Below are positions 17,531-26,969 of a stretch of 64,000 nt of DNA, piece by piece; position 1 is the first letter of the stretch, and each line of letters begins with the position of its first letter. The notes beneath the pieces were generated by a model. It was not told the origin of the DNA, ran no database searches, and saw only the letters and a program-made list of their open reading frames with translations. Source of the stretch: Halostagnicola larsenii XH-48 (GTDB taxonomy: Archaea; Halobacteriota; Halobacteria; Halobacteriales; Natrialbaceae); the NCBI RefSeq assembly GCF_000517625.1, contig NZ_CP007055.1, positions 2,108,001-2,172,000 of the forward strand, in the 5' to 3' direction. Made by a program: the position numbers and the translations under genes.

Positions 17531-20062
17531 CTACCACTCGAGGTCGTCGTCGACCACCAGATCAGGATTCGACGTGGCGAGTGCCGTCTTCACCGCGGCG
17601 ACGGTTTCGGGCACGTCGTGGACGCGGACGATGTCGGCACCCCGATCGGCCGCGAGCGCGCTCGCCGCGACCGTCGGAACGAACCGGTCCTCTGACTCGT
17701 CGGTGATCGAATCGAACATCGACTTGTGGGAGTGGCCGATGAGGATCGGCGAGCCGAGCGCCCGAAACTCGTCGGTTCGGCGCAAGATTTCGAACCCGTC
17801 TCGAGGCGACTTGCCGAATCCGAGCCCCGGATCGACGATGATCTGCTCGCGGTCGAGACCCGCTTTCTCGGCGAGCAACACGAGTTCCGCGAGTTCGTCG
17901 ATCACGTCCTCGACGACGTCGTCGTAGTCGATATCCCGGTCCGGTACGACGGGCGCGTCGATGCTGTGCATCACGATCAGCGGCGCGTCGTACTCGGCGG
18001 CGACGAACCGCATCTCGGGATCCTCGAGCCCCGAGACGTCGTTCAGGATGTCCGCGCCGGCCTCGAGGGCGGCTTCGGCGACGCCCGCCTTGCGCGTGTC
18101 GATCGAGATGAGCACGTCGTCGGCGAGCGAGCGCTCCTCGAGTCGTTCGACGACCGGGACGACGCGATCGATCTCCTCCTCGATCGAGACCGGGTCGGCA
18201 CCGGGACGAGTGGATTCCCCGCCGATGTCGATCACGTCGACGCCGGCCTCGATCATCGCCTCGGCGCGGGCCACGGCATCCGCTACGTCGCCGTACTCGC
18301 CGCCGTCGTGGAAGCTATCGGGCGTCACGTTCAGGATTCCCATCACGGCCGTTCGATCCCGCCACGGATACGCTCGGTCGGGTTCCGACCTGCCGATATC
18401 GAGCGTCTCGCGCAGTTCGCGAGCCACCTCGGCCAACCCGTAGGGCTGGGCCTCGAGTTTGTCGGTCAGGCGCTTGAACTGCGCGAGCGTCCCCATCAGG
18501 ACGGCGTCGGTTCGCTCGTCCTCGCGCTGTAAGCCCGAGAGGGCACACTCGCCGCCGAGGCTCAGAAGCTCCTGTTTCAGGTACGAAGCCTGTCTGTACT
18601 GCAGGTTCGTCTTGACGACGCGGTGGACGGCCTTCCCGCGCATCCGGTAGACGCCCTTTTCGGTGACGTCGGCTCCCTCGAGCGTTTCGCGGGCGTCCTC
18701 GAGCGACTGGATTCGCTTTGGGACGTCGGTCGAGGTCCATCGAGACCGGGCCTCGGCGACCGCAAAGAGCGAGCCGGTGACGACCACCGCGTCATCGTCG
18801 CCCGCTCGCTCGAGCGCGCTCGAGAGGGCGTCCTGCACGGCCGAGTCCGTGTGAACGTCGTCAGCATCGACGCCGGCATCGGCGAAGACTTCCGCGAGGA
18901 CCGCCCGGTCTTCGGCCCGGTCCACTGTCGGTTCGCAGGCGACGACCGAGTCGGGCGTCGGCAGCGCGGCGGCCATCTCGCGGTGGTCCTTGTCGTGCAT
19001 CGCGCCGAACACGAGGTGGAGGTCGTCGTATTCGTACGTCGAGAGGGTTTCGGCGACCCGCTCGCACGCGCCGGGGTTGTGCGCGCCGTCGAGGACGATC
19101 AGCGGGTCGGTATCGAGCACCTCGAACCGGCCGGGCCAGTGGGCGTTTCGCAAGCCTCGCACGAGTTCGGCGTCGGTCACGTCCGCCACCTGTCGGGCGA
19201 GCGCCGCCGCGATCCCCGCGTTTTCGGCCTGGTGTTCGCCCGGCAGCGGAATCCGCGTCTCGAGGGTCCAGTCGTTGCCGACGAGTTCGATTTCGGCTTC
19301 GACGTGGTTCGCCCGACCGTTGTAGGTAACTCGAACGTCCGGCTGGGCCACGGACGACGATCGGTCACTCGGCTGACGATCACCCGCCCCGTGCTCGAGC
19401 GTCTCGCCGTCGGTCCCGACGGTCAGCACGTCGCCCGCAACCGAACGAATCGCCTCGAGCGTCTCGTCGGTCACGCCGGTCACGAGCGGCGCGTCCGTCG
19501 GTGCGACGTGTGCCTTGTCGTGAGCGATCTCCGCTTTCGTCTCGCCGATGATGCCGGTGTGCTCGAGGCTGACGCTCGTCACGGCGCTGGCGACCGGATC
19601 GACGACGCTCGTCGCATCGAACTTGCCGCCGATACCGACCTCGAGGACCGCGACGTCGACTTCTTCCTGGCCGAAATACCAGAGTGCGAGCCCGGTCATC
19701 GTCTCGAAAAAGGTCGGGGACTCGCCGTCGGCTCCGCGTTCGGTGACGTAGTCGCGAGTCGATTCGACGAACGAGCAAACCGCAGCGCGGGGAATCTTGC
19801 GGCCGTCGACGCGAACGCGCTCGCGCAGGTCCTCGAGATGCGGTGAGGTGTAGAGTCCGACCGAGAGACCGGCTTCGCGAAGCGTTCGCTCTAACATTCG
19901 CGCGGTCGACCCCTTGCCGTTCGAGCCCGCGATCTGGACGAAATCGACGCCCTCGTGCGGGTTCTCGAGGTGGGCCAGGAGGTCGGCCGTCGACTCCGTC
20001 CCCGGTTTCGGACGGAACCGCCGCAGACTAAAGAGGAAATCCGCCGCCTCGTGATACTCCAT
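17531..20062 (-). CDS. folCP: fused folylpolyglutamate/dihydrofolate synthase - dihydropteroate synthase
   Basis: 843 residues. The N-terminal FolC domain (about 1-430) carries the ATP-binding IAGSNGKGSTARML, YTSPHLEDLRERVRVDG, VLEVGIGGKFDAT and LDGAHNPGA. The C-terminal FolP domain (about 560-843) starts with VMGILNVTPDSFHDGGEY, then IDIGGESTRPGADPV, ILNDVSGLEDPE and LIGHSHKSMF. The region between, about 120 residues around VYRMRGKAVHRV and QREDERTDAVLMG, belongs to neither and is present in haloarchaeal fusions. Together they join pterin to pABA and glutamylate the product. Fusion of the two steps is an established haloarchaeal feature. CCTAAAG about 28 nt upstream may be the TATA box. Confidence 0.95.
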   Translation of the reverse strand: MEYHEAADFLFSLRRFRPKPGTESTADLLAHLENPHEGVDFVQIAGSNGKGSTARMLERTLREAGLSVGLYTSPHLEDLRERVRVDGRKIPRAAVCSFVESTRDYVTERGADGESPTFFETMTGLALWYFGQEEVDVAVLEVGIGGKFDATSVVDPVASAVTSVSLEHTGIIGETKAEIAHDKAHVAPTDAPLVTGVTDETLEAIRSVAGDVLTVGTDGETLEHGAGDRQPSDRSSSVAQPDVRVTYNGRANHVEAEIELVGNDWTLETRIPLPGEHQAENAGIAAALARQVADVTDAELVRGLRNAHWPGRFEVLDTDPLIVLDGAHNPGACERVAETLSTYEYDDLHLVFGAMHDKDHREMAAALPTPDSVVACEPTVDRAEDRAVLAEVFADAGVDADDVHTDSAVQDALSSALERAGDDDAVVVTGSLFAVAEARSRWTSTDVPKRIQSLEDARETLEGADVTEKGVYRMRGKAVHRVVKTNLQYRQASYLKQELLSLGGECALSGLQREDERTDAVLMGTLAQFKRLTDKLEAQPYGLAEVARELRETLDIGRSEPDRAYPWRDRTAVMGILNVTPDSFHDGGEYGDVADAVARAEAMIEAGVDVIDIGGESTRPGADPVSIEEEIDRVVPVVERLEERSLADDVLISIDTRKAGVAEAALEAGADILNDVSGLEDPEMRFVAAEYDAPLIVMHSIDAPVVPDRDIDYDDVVEDVIDELAELVLLAEKAGLDREQIIVDPGLGFGKSPRDGFEILRRTDEFRALGSPILIGHSHKSMFDSITDESEDRFVPTVAASALAADRGADIVRVHDVPETVAAVKTALATSNPDLVVDDDLEW

Positions 20063-20241
20063 ATCTGATCCACAGAGTCCGTCCGCTTTAGGGTTGCGAA
20101 CGGTCCTGGCCGCGGCTTCGACCTGTCGTCGAGCGGGCTCGTTCGGATCGACTGATGGTCAGGCACACCCGACGTTCGGACTTTCTTACTGTTTACTGAT
20201 AGGGAAAACTTATGATGTGCTGTTCGAATTTGTCCCAGTGT

Positions 20242-20502
20242 ATGACACAGCGACTAACGATCGGCGGCAGCGAAACGCCGTCAAACTTCGAGATCACCGT
20301 GGATGGAACGATCGAACCGACCACTGAGGACCCCTTCGAAGACGCGATCATCGCGTCGGGAACGACCGTCGAAGGAGCCGTCGACTCCGAGCACCTCGAG
20401 TTCCAGTTCTCCGGGGACGTAACGGACATCACCCTCACGGGCGAGCAACCGGACGTCGAAATCGACGGCGAGGCGGTCGATCCGGGCGAATACGTCGCAT
20501 AA
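20242..20502 (+). CDS. small conserved haloarchaeal hypothetical protein
   Basis: 86 residues from ATG 20242 (MTQRLTIGGSETPSNFEITVDG); a longer frame starting 10 residues earlier has a Cys-rich, unlikely start. The protein alternates short beta-like strands with acidic turns (ITLTGEQPDVEIDGEAVDPGEY), suggesting a small beta-sheet protein. There is no membrane segment. AAACTTATG, about 31 nt upstream of the ATG, is a reasonable TATA element. The function is unknown. It is divergent from folCP and convergent with the acetolactate-synthase-like gene. Confidence 0.72.
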   Translation: MTQRLTIGGSETPSNFEITVDGTIEPTTEDPFEDAIIASGTTVEGAVDSEHLEFQFSGDVTDITLTGEQPDVEIDGEAVDPGEYVA

Positions 20503-20540
20503 TCGAATCAGGGAACGGAGTGAGTCGAAAGGGGGTTGCT

Positions 20541-20594
20541 GGATCGACAGCGGATGTTGGATCGACAGAGGGTATTGAATCAGCGGATTCGTTA
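20541..20594. repeat. 18-bp degenerate tandem repeat in an intergenic spacer
   Basis: Units of 18 bp begin GGATCGACAG at 20541 and 20559 (the ten-base core is identical); a weaker third unit starts at 20577. Related bases continue to about 20625 (GTTCGACAGG, GGATCGCCGG). It sits between convergent genes and shows no open frame worth calling. Confidence 0.55.
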
Positions 20595-20667
20595 GTTCGA
20601 CAGGGTTCGGTGGATCGCCGGTTTGGGCGTGTCCGTGTATCGATCGTTCGCCCGTCGCCGAGGCTCG

Positions 20668-22248
20668 TCAATCGAGTTGGATCGCCAGTAGCGTGAGTTC
20701 GTCGGACGGAATCGCCTCGTCGAACGCTCGTTCGATTTCGTCCCACGTCTCGGGACGGGAGGCGTCGATTCCGAACGATTCGGCGAACGCGACGAACTCC
20801 GGATTCGTGAGCGTCGTCCCGAAGTGCTCGCCGCGTGTCGCACGCTGCTGGGCGGAGATCAACCCGTAATCGTCGTCGACGAACACGACGACCGTGAACG
20901 AACACTCGAGTCGGGTCGCCGTCTCGAGTTCCGCGGCGTTCATCAGGAAACCGCCGTCGCCGGTGCCAGCGACGACGTTCGCGTCGACCGCGAGGTCGGC
21001 GGCGAGCGCTCCCGGAACCGCGATTCCCATGCTCGCCAGTCCGTTCGAAACGATGCAGGTATTCGGTTCGTAGGTCGGGAACCCGCGGGCGATTTTCATC
21101 TTGTGCGTGCCAACGTCGGAGACGAGCACGTCCTCGTCGGCCATCGCCTCGCGCAACAACGGAAGGACGTTTTCGACGGTGATCGGATCGTCGTCGGTCG
21201 GATCCGCCGTCGCCGCCTCGAGGATCCGATCGTGGGCGTCTTCACACCACAACGAACACGCGTCGGCGGCGACTCGATCCGCGATCGCGGCGAGCGACGC
21301 ACCGGTGTCGGCGACGATCTCCACGTCGGGCGTGTAGTGACGATACACCTCCGCGGGCTCGATATCGACGTGAACGATCGACTTCTCGAGATCCGGGTTC
21401 CAGCCGGCGGGGTCGTGTTCGGCGATATCGTACCCGACCGCGACCACGCAATCGGCCCGCTCGATGGCCGTCGCGGCTTCGCCGTTCGGCCCCGAATCGA
21501 GCGTCATCAGCGACGCGGCGTGCCGGTCGGAAATCGCGCCCTTCCCCATGTACGTCGCGACGACGGGAATCTCGAGCCGATCGACGAGCGCGCGGATGCT
21601 GTCGGAGCTACGCGTTCGAACCGCTCCGTTGCCGGCGAGGACGATCGGGCGCGCTGCGGATTCGATCAGCGTCGCGGCCCGTTCGACCGATTCGTCGTCG
21701 GGATCCGGACGCCGAACCCGTTCGCGACCCGAGATCGGTGTGGATTCGATCTCCTCGCGGGCAATGTCTTCCGGAAACTCGAGGTGGGTCGCTCCCGGCT
21801 TCTCGTACTCCGCGAGCTTGAACGCTTTGCGCACCGACTCCGGGACGGTTTCGGGGTCCGAAATCTGCGTATTCCACGTGACGATCGGCTCGAACACGTC
21901 GACCACGTCGAGGGCCTGATGGCTCTCCTTGTGTAACCGCTCACGATCGCCCTGGCCAGTGATCGCGACGACGGGACTCTTGTCCAGTTGTGCGTCGGCG
22001 ACACCGGTGATGAGGTTCGTCGCGCCGGGGCCGAGCGTCGACAAACAGACGCCGGCCTCGCCGGTCAACCGGCCGTGAACGTCGGCCATAAACGCCGCGC
22101 CCTGCTCGTGGCGCGTCGGAACGAAATCGATCTCGGAATCCCGGAGCGAGAACAGCAGGTCTTCGATCTCTTCGCCCGGCAGACCAAACACGCGGTCGAC
22201 CCCCTCGGCCTCGAGGCAGGTGACGAGCAGATCGGATGCTGTCGGCAT
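20668..22248 (-). CDS. acetolactate synthase-like ThDP enzyme (AlsS/IlvB family)
   Basis: 526 residues with the three domains of ThDP enzymes. The catalytic Glu is residue 48 in RHEQGAAFMADV. The FAD/regulatory middle domain is recognisable (PIVLAGNGAV, VVAVGYDIAEHDP), and the ThDP/Mg motif starts at about 430 (GTGDGGFLMN). The nearest relatives by wording are AlsS-type acetolactate synthases (STLGPGATNLITGVADAQLDKSPVVAITGQ). Odd: the Asn normally completing the Mg site (WND-type) reads FVDDDY around residue 457. No ilvN or ilvC adjoins, so this is likely a separate ALS-like enzyme, not the main biosynthetic complex. Confidence 0.85.
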   Translation of the reverse strand: MPTASDLLVTCLEAEGVDRVFGLPGEEIEDLLFSLRDSEIDFVPTRHEQGAAFMADVHGRLTGEAGVCLSTLGPGATNLITGVADAQLDKSPVVAITGQGDRERLHKESHQALDVVDVFEPIVTWNTQISDPETVPESVRKAFKLAEYEKPGATHLEFPEDIAREEIESTPISGRERVRRPDPDDESVERAATLIESAARPIVLAGNGAVRTRSSDSIRALVDRLEIPVVATYMGKGAISDRHAASLMTLDSGPNGEAATAIERADCVVAVGYDIAEHDPAGWNPDLEKSIVHVDIEPAEVYRHYTPDVEIVADTGASLAAIADRVAADACSLWCEDAHDRILEAATADPTDDDPITVENVLPLLREAMADEDVLVSDVGTHKMKIARGFPTYEPNTCIVSNGLASMGIAVPGALAADLAVDANVVAGTGDGGFLMNAAELETATRLECSFTVVVFVDDDYGLISAQQRATRGEHFGTTLTNPEFVAFAESFGIDASRPETWDEIERAFDEAIPSDELTLLAIQLD

Positions 22249-22329
22249 GGGCGTCGCTCCGCGCTCTCGGCGTATTAGTCTACAGCCTGCAGCGGCTACG
22301 ACGAACGCGAGAAAGGGAGAAGCGATCGG

Positions 22330-25300
22330 CTACTCGTCGGCTCCCCAGCGAGCGGCGCGTTTCGGTCGGTCGGAGACCGTCTCGACCTCGAGGTTGCCGC
22401 CTGCCGACTCGAGTCCCTCGACGTACGCTTCCGCGCTGGCTTCCGTCGAGAGGTACGGAATCTCTTCTTCGACGGCCATCTCGAGCGAATCGCGGTCGCG
22501 GCTGACGACGAAGTCGACCTTCCCTTCGCGGATGGCCTGTGGAACGTCGTCGAACTCGGCGATTTCGAAGTGTGCTTCGAAGCCGTCGATATCGAAGTCG
22601 ACGACGGCGGTTCCCTCGCTGACCGCGTTGTGGGACGCCTGCTGGGCCTTCCAGTAGGCCGTGCCGAACTCGCTTGCCGTTCCCATCACTTCGCCGGTCG
22701 ACTTCATCTCCGGGCCGAGACGCGGGTCCGATCCCGGCAGGCGGTCGAACGGTAGGACGACCTCCTTGATGGAGGTGTGTTCGGGGATCTGCTCCTCGAC
22801 GCCGAGGCTCTCTAAGGTCTCGCCGGCCATCACCTTCGCGGCGAGTTTGGCGATCGGAACGCCGGTCGCCTTCGAGACGAACGGCACGGTGCGCGAGGAG
22901 CGCGGGTTGGCCTCGAGCACGTACACCTCGCCGTCCTGGACGGCGAGCTGGACGTTCATCAGACCGCGAGTCTTGAGCGCCGTCGCGATGTCCTCGGTCA
23001 CCTCGCGGACGCGCTCTAAGGTGTCCTCCTCGAGCGAGCGCGGCGGGATCATACAGGCGGAGTCGCCCGAGTGGACGCCCGCGCTCTCGACGTGTTCCAT
23101 GATGCCGCCGATGAGCACCGAGCGGCCGTCGGAGACGGCGTCCACGTCGAGTTCGACCGCGTCCTCTAAGAACTCGTCAACGAGGATCGGTTTGTCCGGC
23201 GCGACGCGAACCGCTTCCTCGATGTACTCCTCGAGTTCGGCGTCGTCGTGGACGACTTCCATCGCGCGGCCGCCGAGCACGTAGCTCGGGCGGACGAGGA
23301 CGGGGTAGCCGATATCGTGGGCCAGCTCGAGGGCTTCGTCCTTCGAAGTGGCCGTCCCGCCGTCGGGCTGGGCGACGCCCATCTCGTCCATCAGCGCGTT
23401 GAAGCGGTCGCGGTCCTCCGCGAGGTCCATCGCCTCGACGCTGGTTCCCATGACGTCACAGTCGAGGCCGCGGCGTTCGATCTCGTCGTGGAGCGGTTCG
23501 CCGATGTTGACCGAAGTCTGGCCGCCGAACTGGATCATGACGCCGTCGGCGTCCGCCGCCTCCGCCACGTCGGCGACCTCCTCGGCCGTGATCGGCTCGA
23601 AGAAGAGGCCGTCGGAAGTGTCGTAGTCGGTCGAGACGGTTTCGGGGTTGTTGTTGACGACGTGCGCGTCGATGCCGAGCTCTCTCAACGCGCGAACCGC
23701 GTGGACCGAGCAGTAGTCGAACTCGACGCCCTGCCCGATGCGGATCGGCCCGCCGCCGACGACGATGATGCTCTCGATGTCGCGGTCGACCTCGAGTTCG
23801 CCCGCGGCGGCGTCGCCGACGAGCGGCCCCTTGTCGAACTCGGACTTGCGCGCCGAGTAGTAGTACGGCGTTTCGGCCTCGAACTCGCCGGCGCAGGTGT
23901 CGACCTGCTTGTACGTGCGGCCGGGCACGTCGGTCTCGACGGTATCGACGGTCGAGCCCGTCGTCGCGGCGATCGAGGTGTTCGTGTGGCCCGCGATGGC
24001 GGCTTCGGTGAAGTCGCCGTTCTGTGCGGCTCGCATCGACTCGGCGATGCGCTGATAGCGTTCGGTGTACCACTCGAAAATTCCCGTGAGTTCGACGACT
24101 TCGTCGACGGTGTAGCCGCGTTCGAAGGCCTCGAACATCGCGTACGGTCGGTCGGGCGACGGGCGCTCGAGGTAGTGATCCTCGAGTTCCGCGTCGTCCA
24201 CGTCGGCCCAGTCGACGTCGGGTTCGTACTCCGAGGAGCGAAGCGCCTTGAGCAGGCTCTCCTCGAAGGTGCGGCCGATGGCCATCGCCTCGCCGGTCGA
24301 CTTCATCGCGGTCGTCAGTTCGAAGTCGACGTCGTCGAACTTGTCCTTGGGCCAGCGCGGGACTTTGGTGACGACGTAGTCGATCGCCGGCTCGAACGCG
24401 GCGGTCGTCTCGCCCGTGATCTCGTTTTGGATCTCGTGGAGGCGCTTGCCGAGCGCGACCTTCGCGGTCACGCGAGCGATCGGGTACCCCGTCGCCTTGG
24501 AGGCCAGGGCGGAGGAACGGGAGACGCGCGGGTTGACCTCGACGACGCGGTACTCGCCGCCGGGGGTGCCGTCGTCGTGCCAGGCGAACTGGATGTTACA
24601 GCCGCCCTGAATGCCGAGTTCGCGGATCACGTCGAGCGCGGCGGTGCGCATCTCCTGGTGGCCCTCGTCGGGGACGATCTGCGAGGGCGTGACGACCGTC
24701 GACTCCCCGGTGTGGATGCCCATCGGGTCGATGTTCTCCATGTTGCAGATGATGATACACGAATCGTCGGCGTCGCGCATCACCTCGTACTCGTACTCGA
24801 CCCAGCCCGCGATGGACTCGGTGATCAGCACCTCGCTGTTTCTCGAGAGGCGAAGCCCCTTGCGGACGCGAGCGAGGAGTTCGTCGAACTCGTGGACGAC
24901 GCCCGAGCCCGACCCCCCGAGCGTGTAGGTGGTGCGTGCGATAACGGGAAGGCCGCCGACCTCGTCGACGGCCGCCTGCACGCGGTCCTCGAGGTCCTCC
25001 TCGGTCAGTTCCGAGACGGACTCGTCCTCGTCGAGGGAGATCGTCGTCGAGGCCGGAACCGGCTGGCCGATCTTCTCCATGCGCTGGCGGAACAGATCGC
25101 GGTCCTCGGTCGCGTAGATCGTCTCGAGCGGCGTCCCCATGATCTCGACGTCGTGTTCCTCTAAGACGCCCTCCTCGGCGAGTTCGGCGGTGACGTTCAG
25201 CCCGGTCTGACCACCCAGCCCGGCGATGACACCGTCGGGGTTTTCCGCCTCGATGATCTCGGCGATGGCGTCGGTCGTGATCGGCTCGATGTAGACGCGA

Positions 25301-25509
25301 TCCGCCATCTCCGGATCGGTCATGATCGTCGCCGGATTCGAGTTCACGAGAACGACTCGAGCGCCTTCTTCCTGTAAGGCCCGGCAGGCCTGCGCGCCGG
25401 AGTAGTCGAACTCCGCCGCCTGCCCGATCTGAATCGGGCCGCTGCCGATCAGCAGGATCGTGCGCTCCTCGTCTGTGGTCTCGCCCCCGCTCTGATTGTC
25501 CGTACTCAT
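22330..25509 (-). CDS. carB: carbamoyl-phosphate synthase large subunit
   Basis: 1059 residues, the usual length. The two homologous ATP-grasp halves each start with the same fold: ILLIGSGPIQIGQAAEFDYSG near the N-terminus and SIIVVGGGPIRIGQGVEFDYCS near residue 570. NVQLAVQDGEVYVLEANPRSSRTVPF is the second catalytic core, and the C-terminal (about 930-1059) allosteric domain follows. It makes carbamoyl phosphate from bicarbonate, ammonia and two ATP for pyrimidine and arginine synthesis. The carA partner is not in the window; that gene is usually adjacent, but the adjoining 430 bp are empty. CTTATTACG lies about 31 nt before the start. Confidence 0.97.
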   Translation of the reverse strand: MSTDNQSGGETTDEERTILLIGSGPIQIGQAAEFDYSGAQACRALQEEGARVVLVNSNPATIMTDPEMADRVYIEPITTDAIAEIIEAENPDGVIAGLGGQTGLNVTAELAEEGVLEEHDVEIMGTPLETIYATEDRDLFRQRMEKIGQPVPASTTISLDEDESVSELTEEDLEDRVQAAVDEVGGLPVIARTTYTLGGSGSGVVHEFDELLARVRKGLRLSRNSEVLITESIAGWVEYEYEVMRDADDSCIIICNMENIDPMGIHTGESTVVTPSQIVPDEGHQEMRTAALDVIRELGIQGGCNIQFAWHDDGTPGGEYRVVEVNPRVSRSSALASKATGYPIARVTAKVALGKRLHEIQNEITGETTAAFEPAIDYVVTKVPRWPKDKFDDVDFELTTAMKSTGEAMAIGRTFEESLLKALRSSEYEPDVDWADVDDAELEDHYLERPSPDRPYAMFEAFERGYTVDEVVELTGIFEWYTERYQRIAESMRAAQNGDFTEAAIAGHTNTSIAATTGSTVDTVETDVPGRTYKQVDTCAGEFEAETPYYYSARKSEFDKGPLVGDAAAGELEVDRDIESIIVVGGGPIRIGQGVEFDYCSVHAVRALRELGIDAHVVNNNPETVSTDYDTSDGLFFEPITAEEVADVAEAADADGVMIQFGGQTSVNIGEPLHDEIERRGLDCDVMGTSVEAMDLAEDRDRFNALMDEMGVAQPDGGTATSKDEALELAHDIGYPVLVRPSYVLGGRAMEVVHDDAELEEYIEEAVRVAPDKPILVDEFLEDAVELDVDAVSDGRSVLIGGIMEHVESAGVHSGDSACMIPPRSLEEDTLERVREVTEDIATALKTRGLMNVQLAVQDGEVYVLEANPRSSRTVPFVSKATGVPIAKLAAKVMAGETLESLGVEEQIPEHTSIKEVVLPFDRLPGSDPRLGPEMKSTGEVMGTASEFGTAYWKAQQASHNAVSEGTAVVDFDIDGFEAHFEIAEFDDVPQAIREGKVDFVVSRDRDSLEMAVEEEIPYLSTEASAEAYVEGLESAGGNLEVETVSDRPKRAARWGADE

Positions 25510-25941
25510 TGGTCTTGTTCGTCCGAAGTTCGTACATCGTAATAAGCCCCACGAAACAGTACGATTCTCGAAATCGAATTTCGAATTTCGAACCTACTCG
25601 ATTTCGAGGTCGCTCGAACGTACTCGAGTCGCGGGTGGCGCGCGCTCATGCAGGGTGAGCGGACAGCGAACCGTGCAGAAAGATGTGCGAGGGATGAGTG
25701 AGCGAACTCGTGAGCGAGGGAATCGGTTGGGGAGGGTGTGGAAATCCGTGTTGCCAGTGTTCGTGGCGTACTCGAGTACTGTCCCTTCGAGCGGTGGCCC
25801 TTCGGTCCAGTATTCTCAAGTTCAGTAGGGTCGGATTCGTTCCAACTGATTCAGCACTGATTAGGCAGTATAGAGTCTATTCTTCGCCGGACAGTACGCA
25901 GTCTCTTTTCCCTACGAGAATCCGATTACCTGTGTCTATAC
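25510..25941. other. 432-bp region without a convincing gene
   Basis: The space between carB and the DUF5815-like gene holds its carB promoter (CTTATTACG near 25540) and a stretch rich in repeated GAGCGA/TGAGCGA words (25690-25720). GAGT-GAGCGA-ACTC there could form a small hairpin. I see no protein frame better than background and no tRNA. It may hold a non-coding RNA or just decayed sequence. Confidence 0.35.
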
Positions 25942-26475
25942 TCACAGCGCCTGATCGTGCTCGGTCTCGAACTCCCGGGCCTCCCGGTACTCCTCGACGA
26001 ACGCCTCGACGTCGAACTCGAGCAGCTGCCGTTCGAACTGCGAAATCGCCTGATCGTCACCGGCGTGGCTCATCGCGTGGTCCATGAGTTCGACGACCAG
26101 TTCGACGACGATCTCGTGCAGCCGTCTCGAGTCGAAGTCCGTGACCCAGACCAGCGTGTAGCCGACGCTGCCGTCGTCGGCCGCGTCGTAGGAGGCAACC
26201 TGTTCTGGGAACTCCTCCATGGTCACGCCGAGCAAGTGCGGCGTGCCGAAACTGTCGAAGTCGTCGGCAGTCTCGATGGTCTCCTCGAGCACCGCGACGA
26301 ACGATTCGGGGAAAAATCGTGAGGGGGGATGGACGTCCGTCACGACGGCGTGGGTCTCGCCGCAGGAACAGCTGTATTCGCGCATCCCCAGATCGATCTC
26401 TCGCGGGTCGATTTCGGTGCCGCAGGGAAGCTCGAAACTACCGATATCGTCACCCGGAACGCGGGGTGTAGCCAT
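25942..26475 (-). CDS. conserved haloarchaeal protein (DUF5815-like)
   Basis: 177 residues from ATG 26475 (MATPRVPGDDIGSFELP); a 29-residue upstream extension is Ser/Pro-rich and rejected. An N-terminal zinc-ribbon-like pair is visible (LPCGTEIDP, YSCSCGETHAVV). It is followed by VHPPSRFFPESFV and a helical C-terminus (DFDSRRLHEIVVELVVELMDHAMSHAG) typical of the haloarchaeal DUF5815 group. No enzymatic motif is evident. The DUF assignment rests on recognised wording and was not searched. It stands alone on the minus strand. Confidence 0.82.
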   Translation of the reverse strand: MATPRVPGDDIGSFELPCGTEIDPREIDLGMREYSCSCGETHAVVTDVHPPSRFFPESFVAVLEETIETADDFDSFGTPHLLGVTMEEFPEQVASYDAADDGSVGYTLVWVTDFDSRRLHEIVVELVVELMDHAMSHAGDDQAISQFERQLLEFDVEAFVEEYREAREFETEHDQAL

Positions 26476-26664
26476 TGTGCCACGTTCGACCGGCGCGGGG
26501 ATAAGCGCGACGCCTCGAGGCGAGAGCGGTGACGAGTCGAACCCGAGGGAATCGTCGCTCAAAACGCGCGAAACGGTCCCTTTGAAACCAACAACGACTG
26601 AGAGATGTGGTTCTCCCTACGATCAATATAATCAGTATAGACGAGCCTTTGAGCGCTGTCTCTT

Positions 26665-26814
26665 TCAATAAATCCGGCGCGTGACGAATACGAGAATTCC
26701 GACGACGAGGAGACCGATACCCCAATAGAAGGACGGATACGGGAGATACGCGAGTAAGAGTGTAACGACACCTGACGTGATGAGTGACCAGCCAATCGTC
26801 GTCCGAAATGCCAT
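26665..26814 (-). CDS. small two-helix membrane protein
   Basis: 49 residues, ATG at 26814, TGA at 26665-26667. The N-terminus MAFRTTIGW is followed by a hydrophobic stretch (SLITSGVVTLLLAYLPY), PSFYW and a second helix (GIGLLVVGILVFV) ending TRRIY. The two-helix hairpin and its basic ending suggest membrane insertion. The minus-strand TATCTTTACG about 30 nt upstream is a good leaderless promoter, though the gene lies in an AT-richer stretch than its neighbours. I do not recognise a family. Confidence 0.65.
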   Translation of the reverse strand: MAFRTTIGWSLITSGVVTLLLAYLPYPSFYWGIGLLVVGILVFVTRRIY

Positions 26815-26837
26815 ACACGAACTGTTATTCGCTCTCT

Positions 26838-26850
26838 ACGTAAAGATAAT
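26838..26850 (-). promoter_or_regulatory. TATA-like box of the 49-residue membrane protein gene
   Basis: Minus-strand ATTATCTTTACG is centred about 30 nt before the ATG at 26814, in an AT-rich intergenic stretch. Confidence 0.45.
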
Positions 26851-26969
26851 GCCTGCTTCGCTCGAGATGCATCTGTAGCGAGCGTGTCGTTCCTACAAAC
26901 ACATTTACGTATTTTGCTTAATAATGTCTACGGAATGAACTTTTGAAAGGATAGAATTGCTCGAGACGG

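Noticed and set aside
25694-25828. 44-residue frame starting MSERTRERG after carB
   Set aside because: Arg/Ser-rich background composition in a repeat-like GAGCGA stretch; nothing supports translation.
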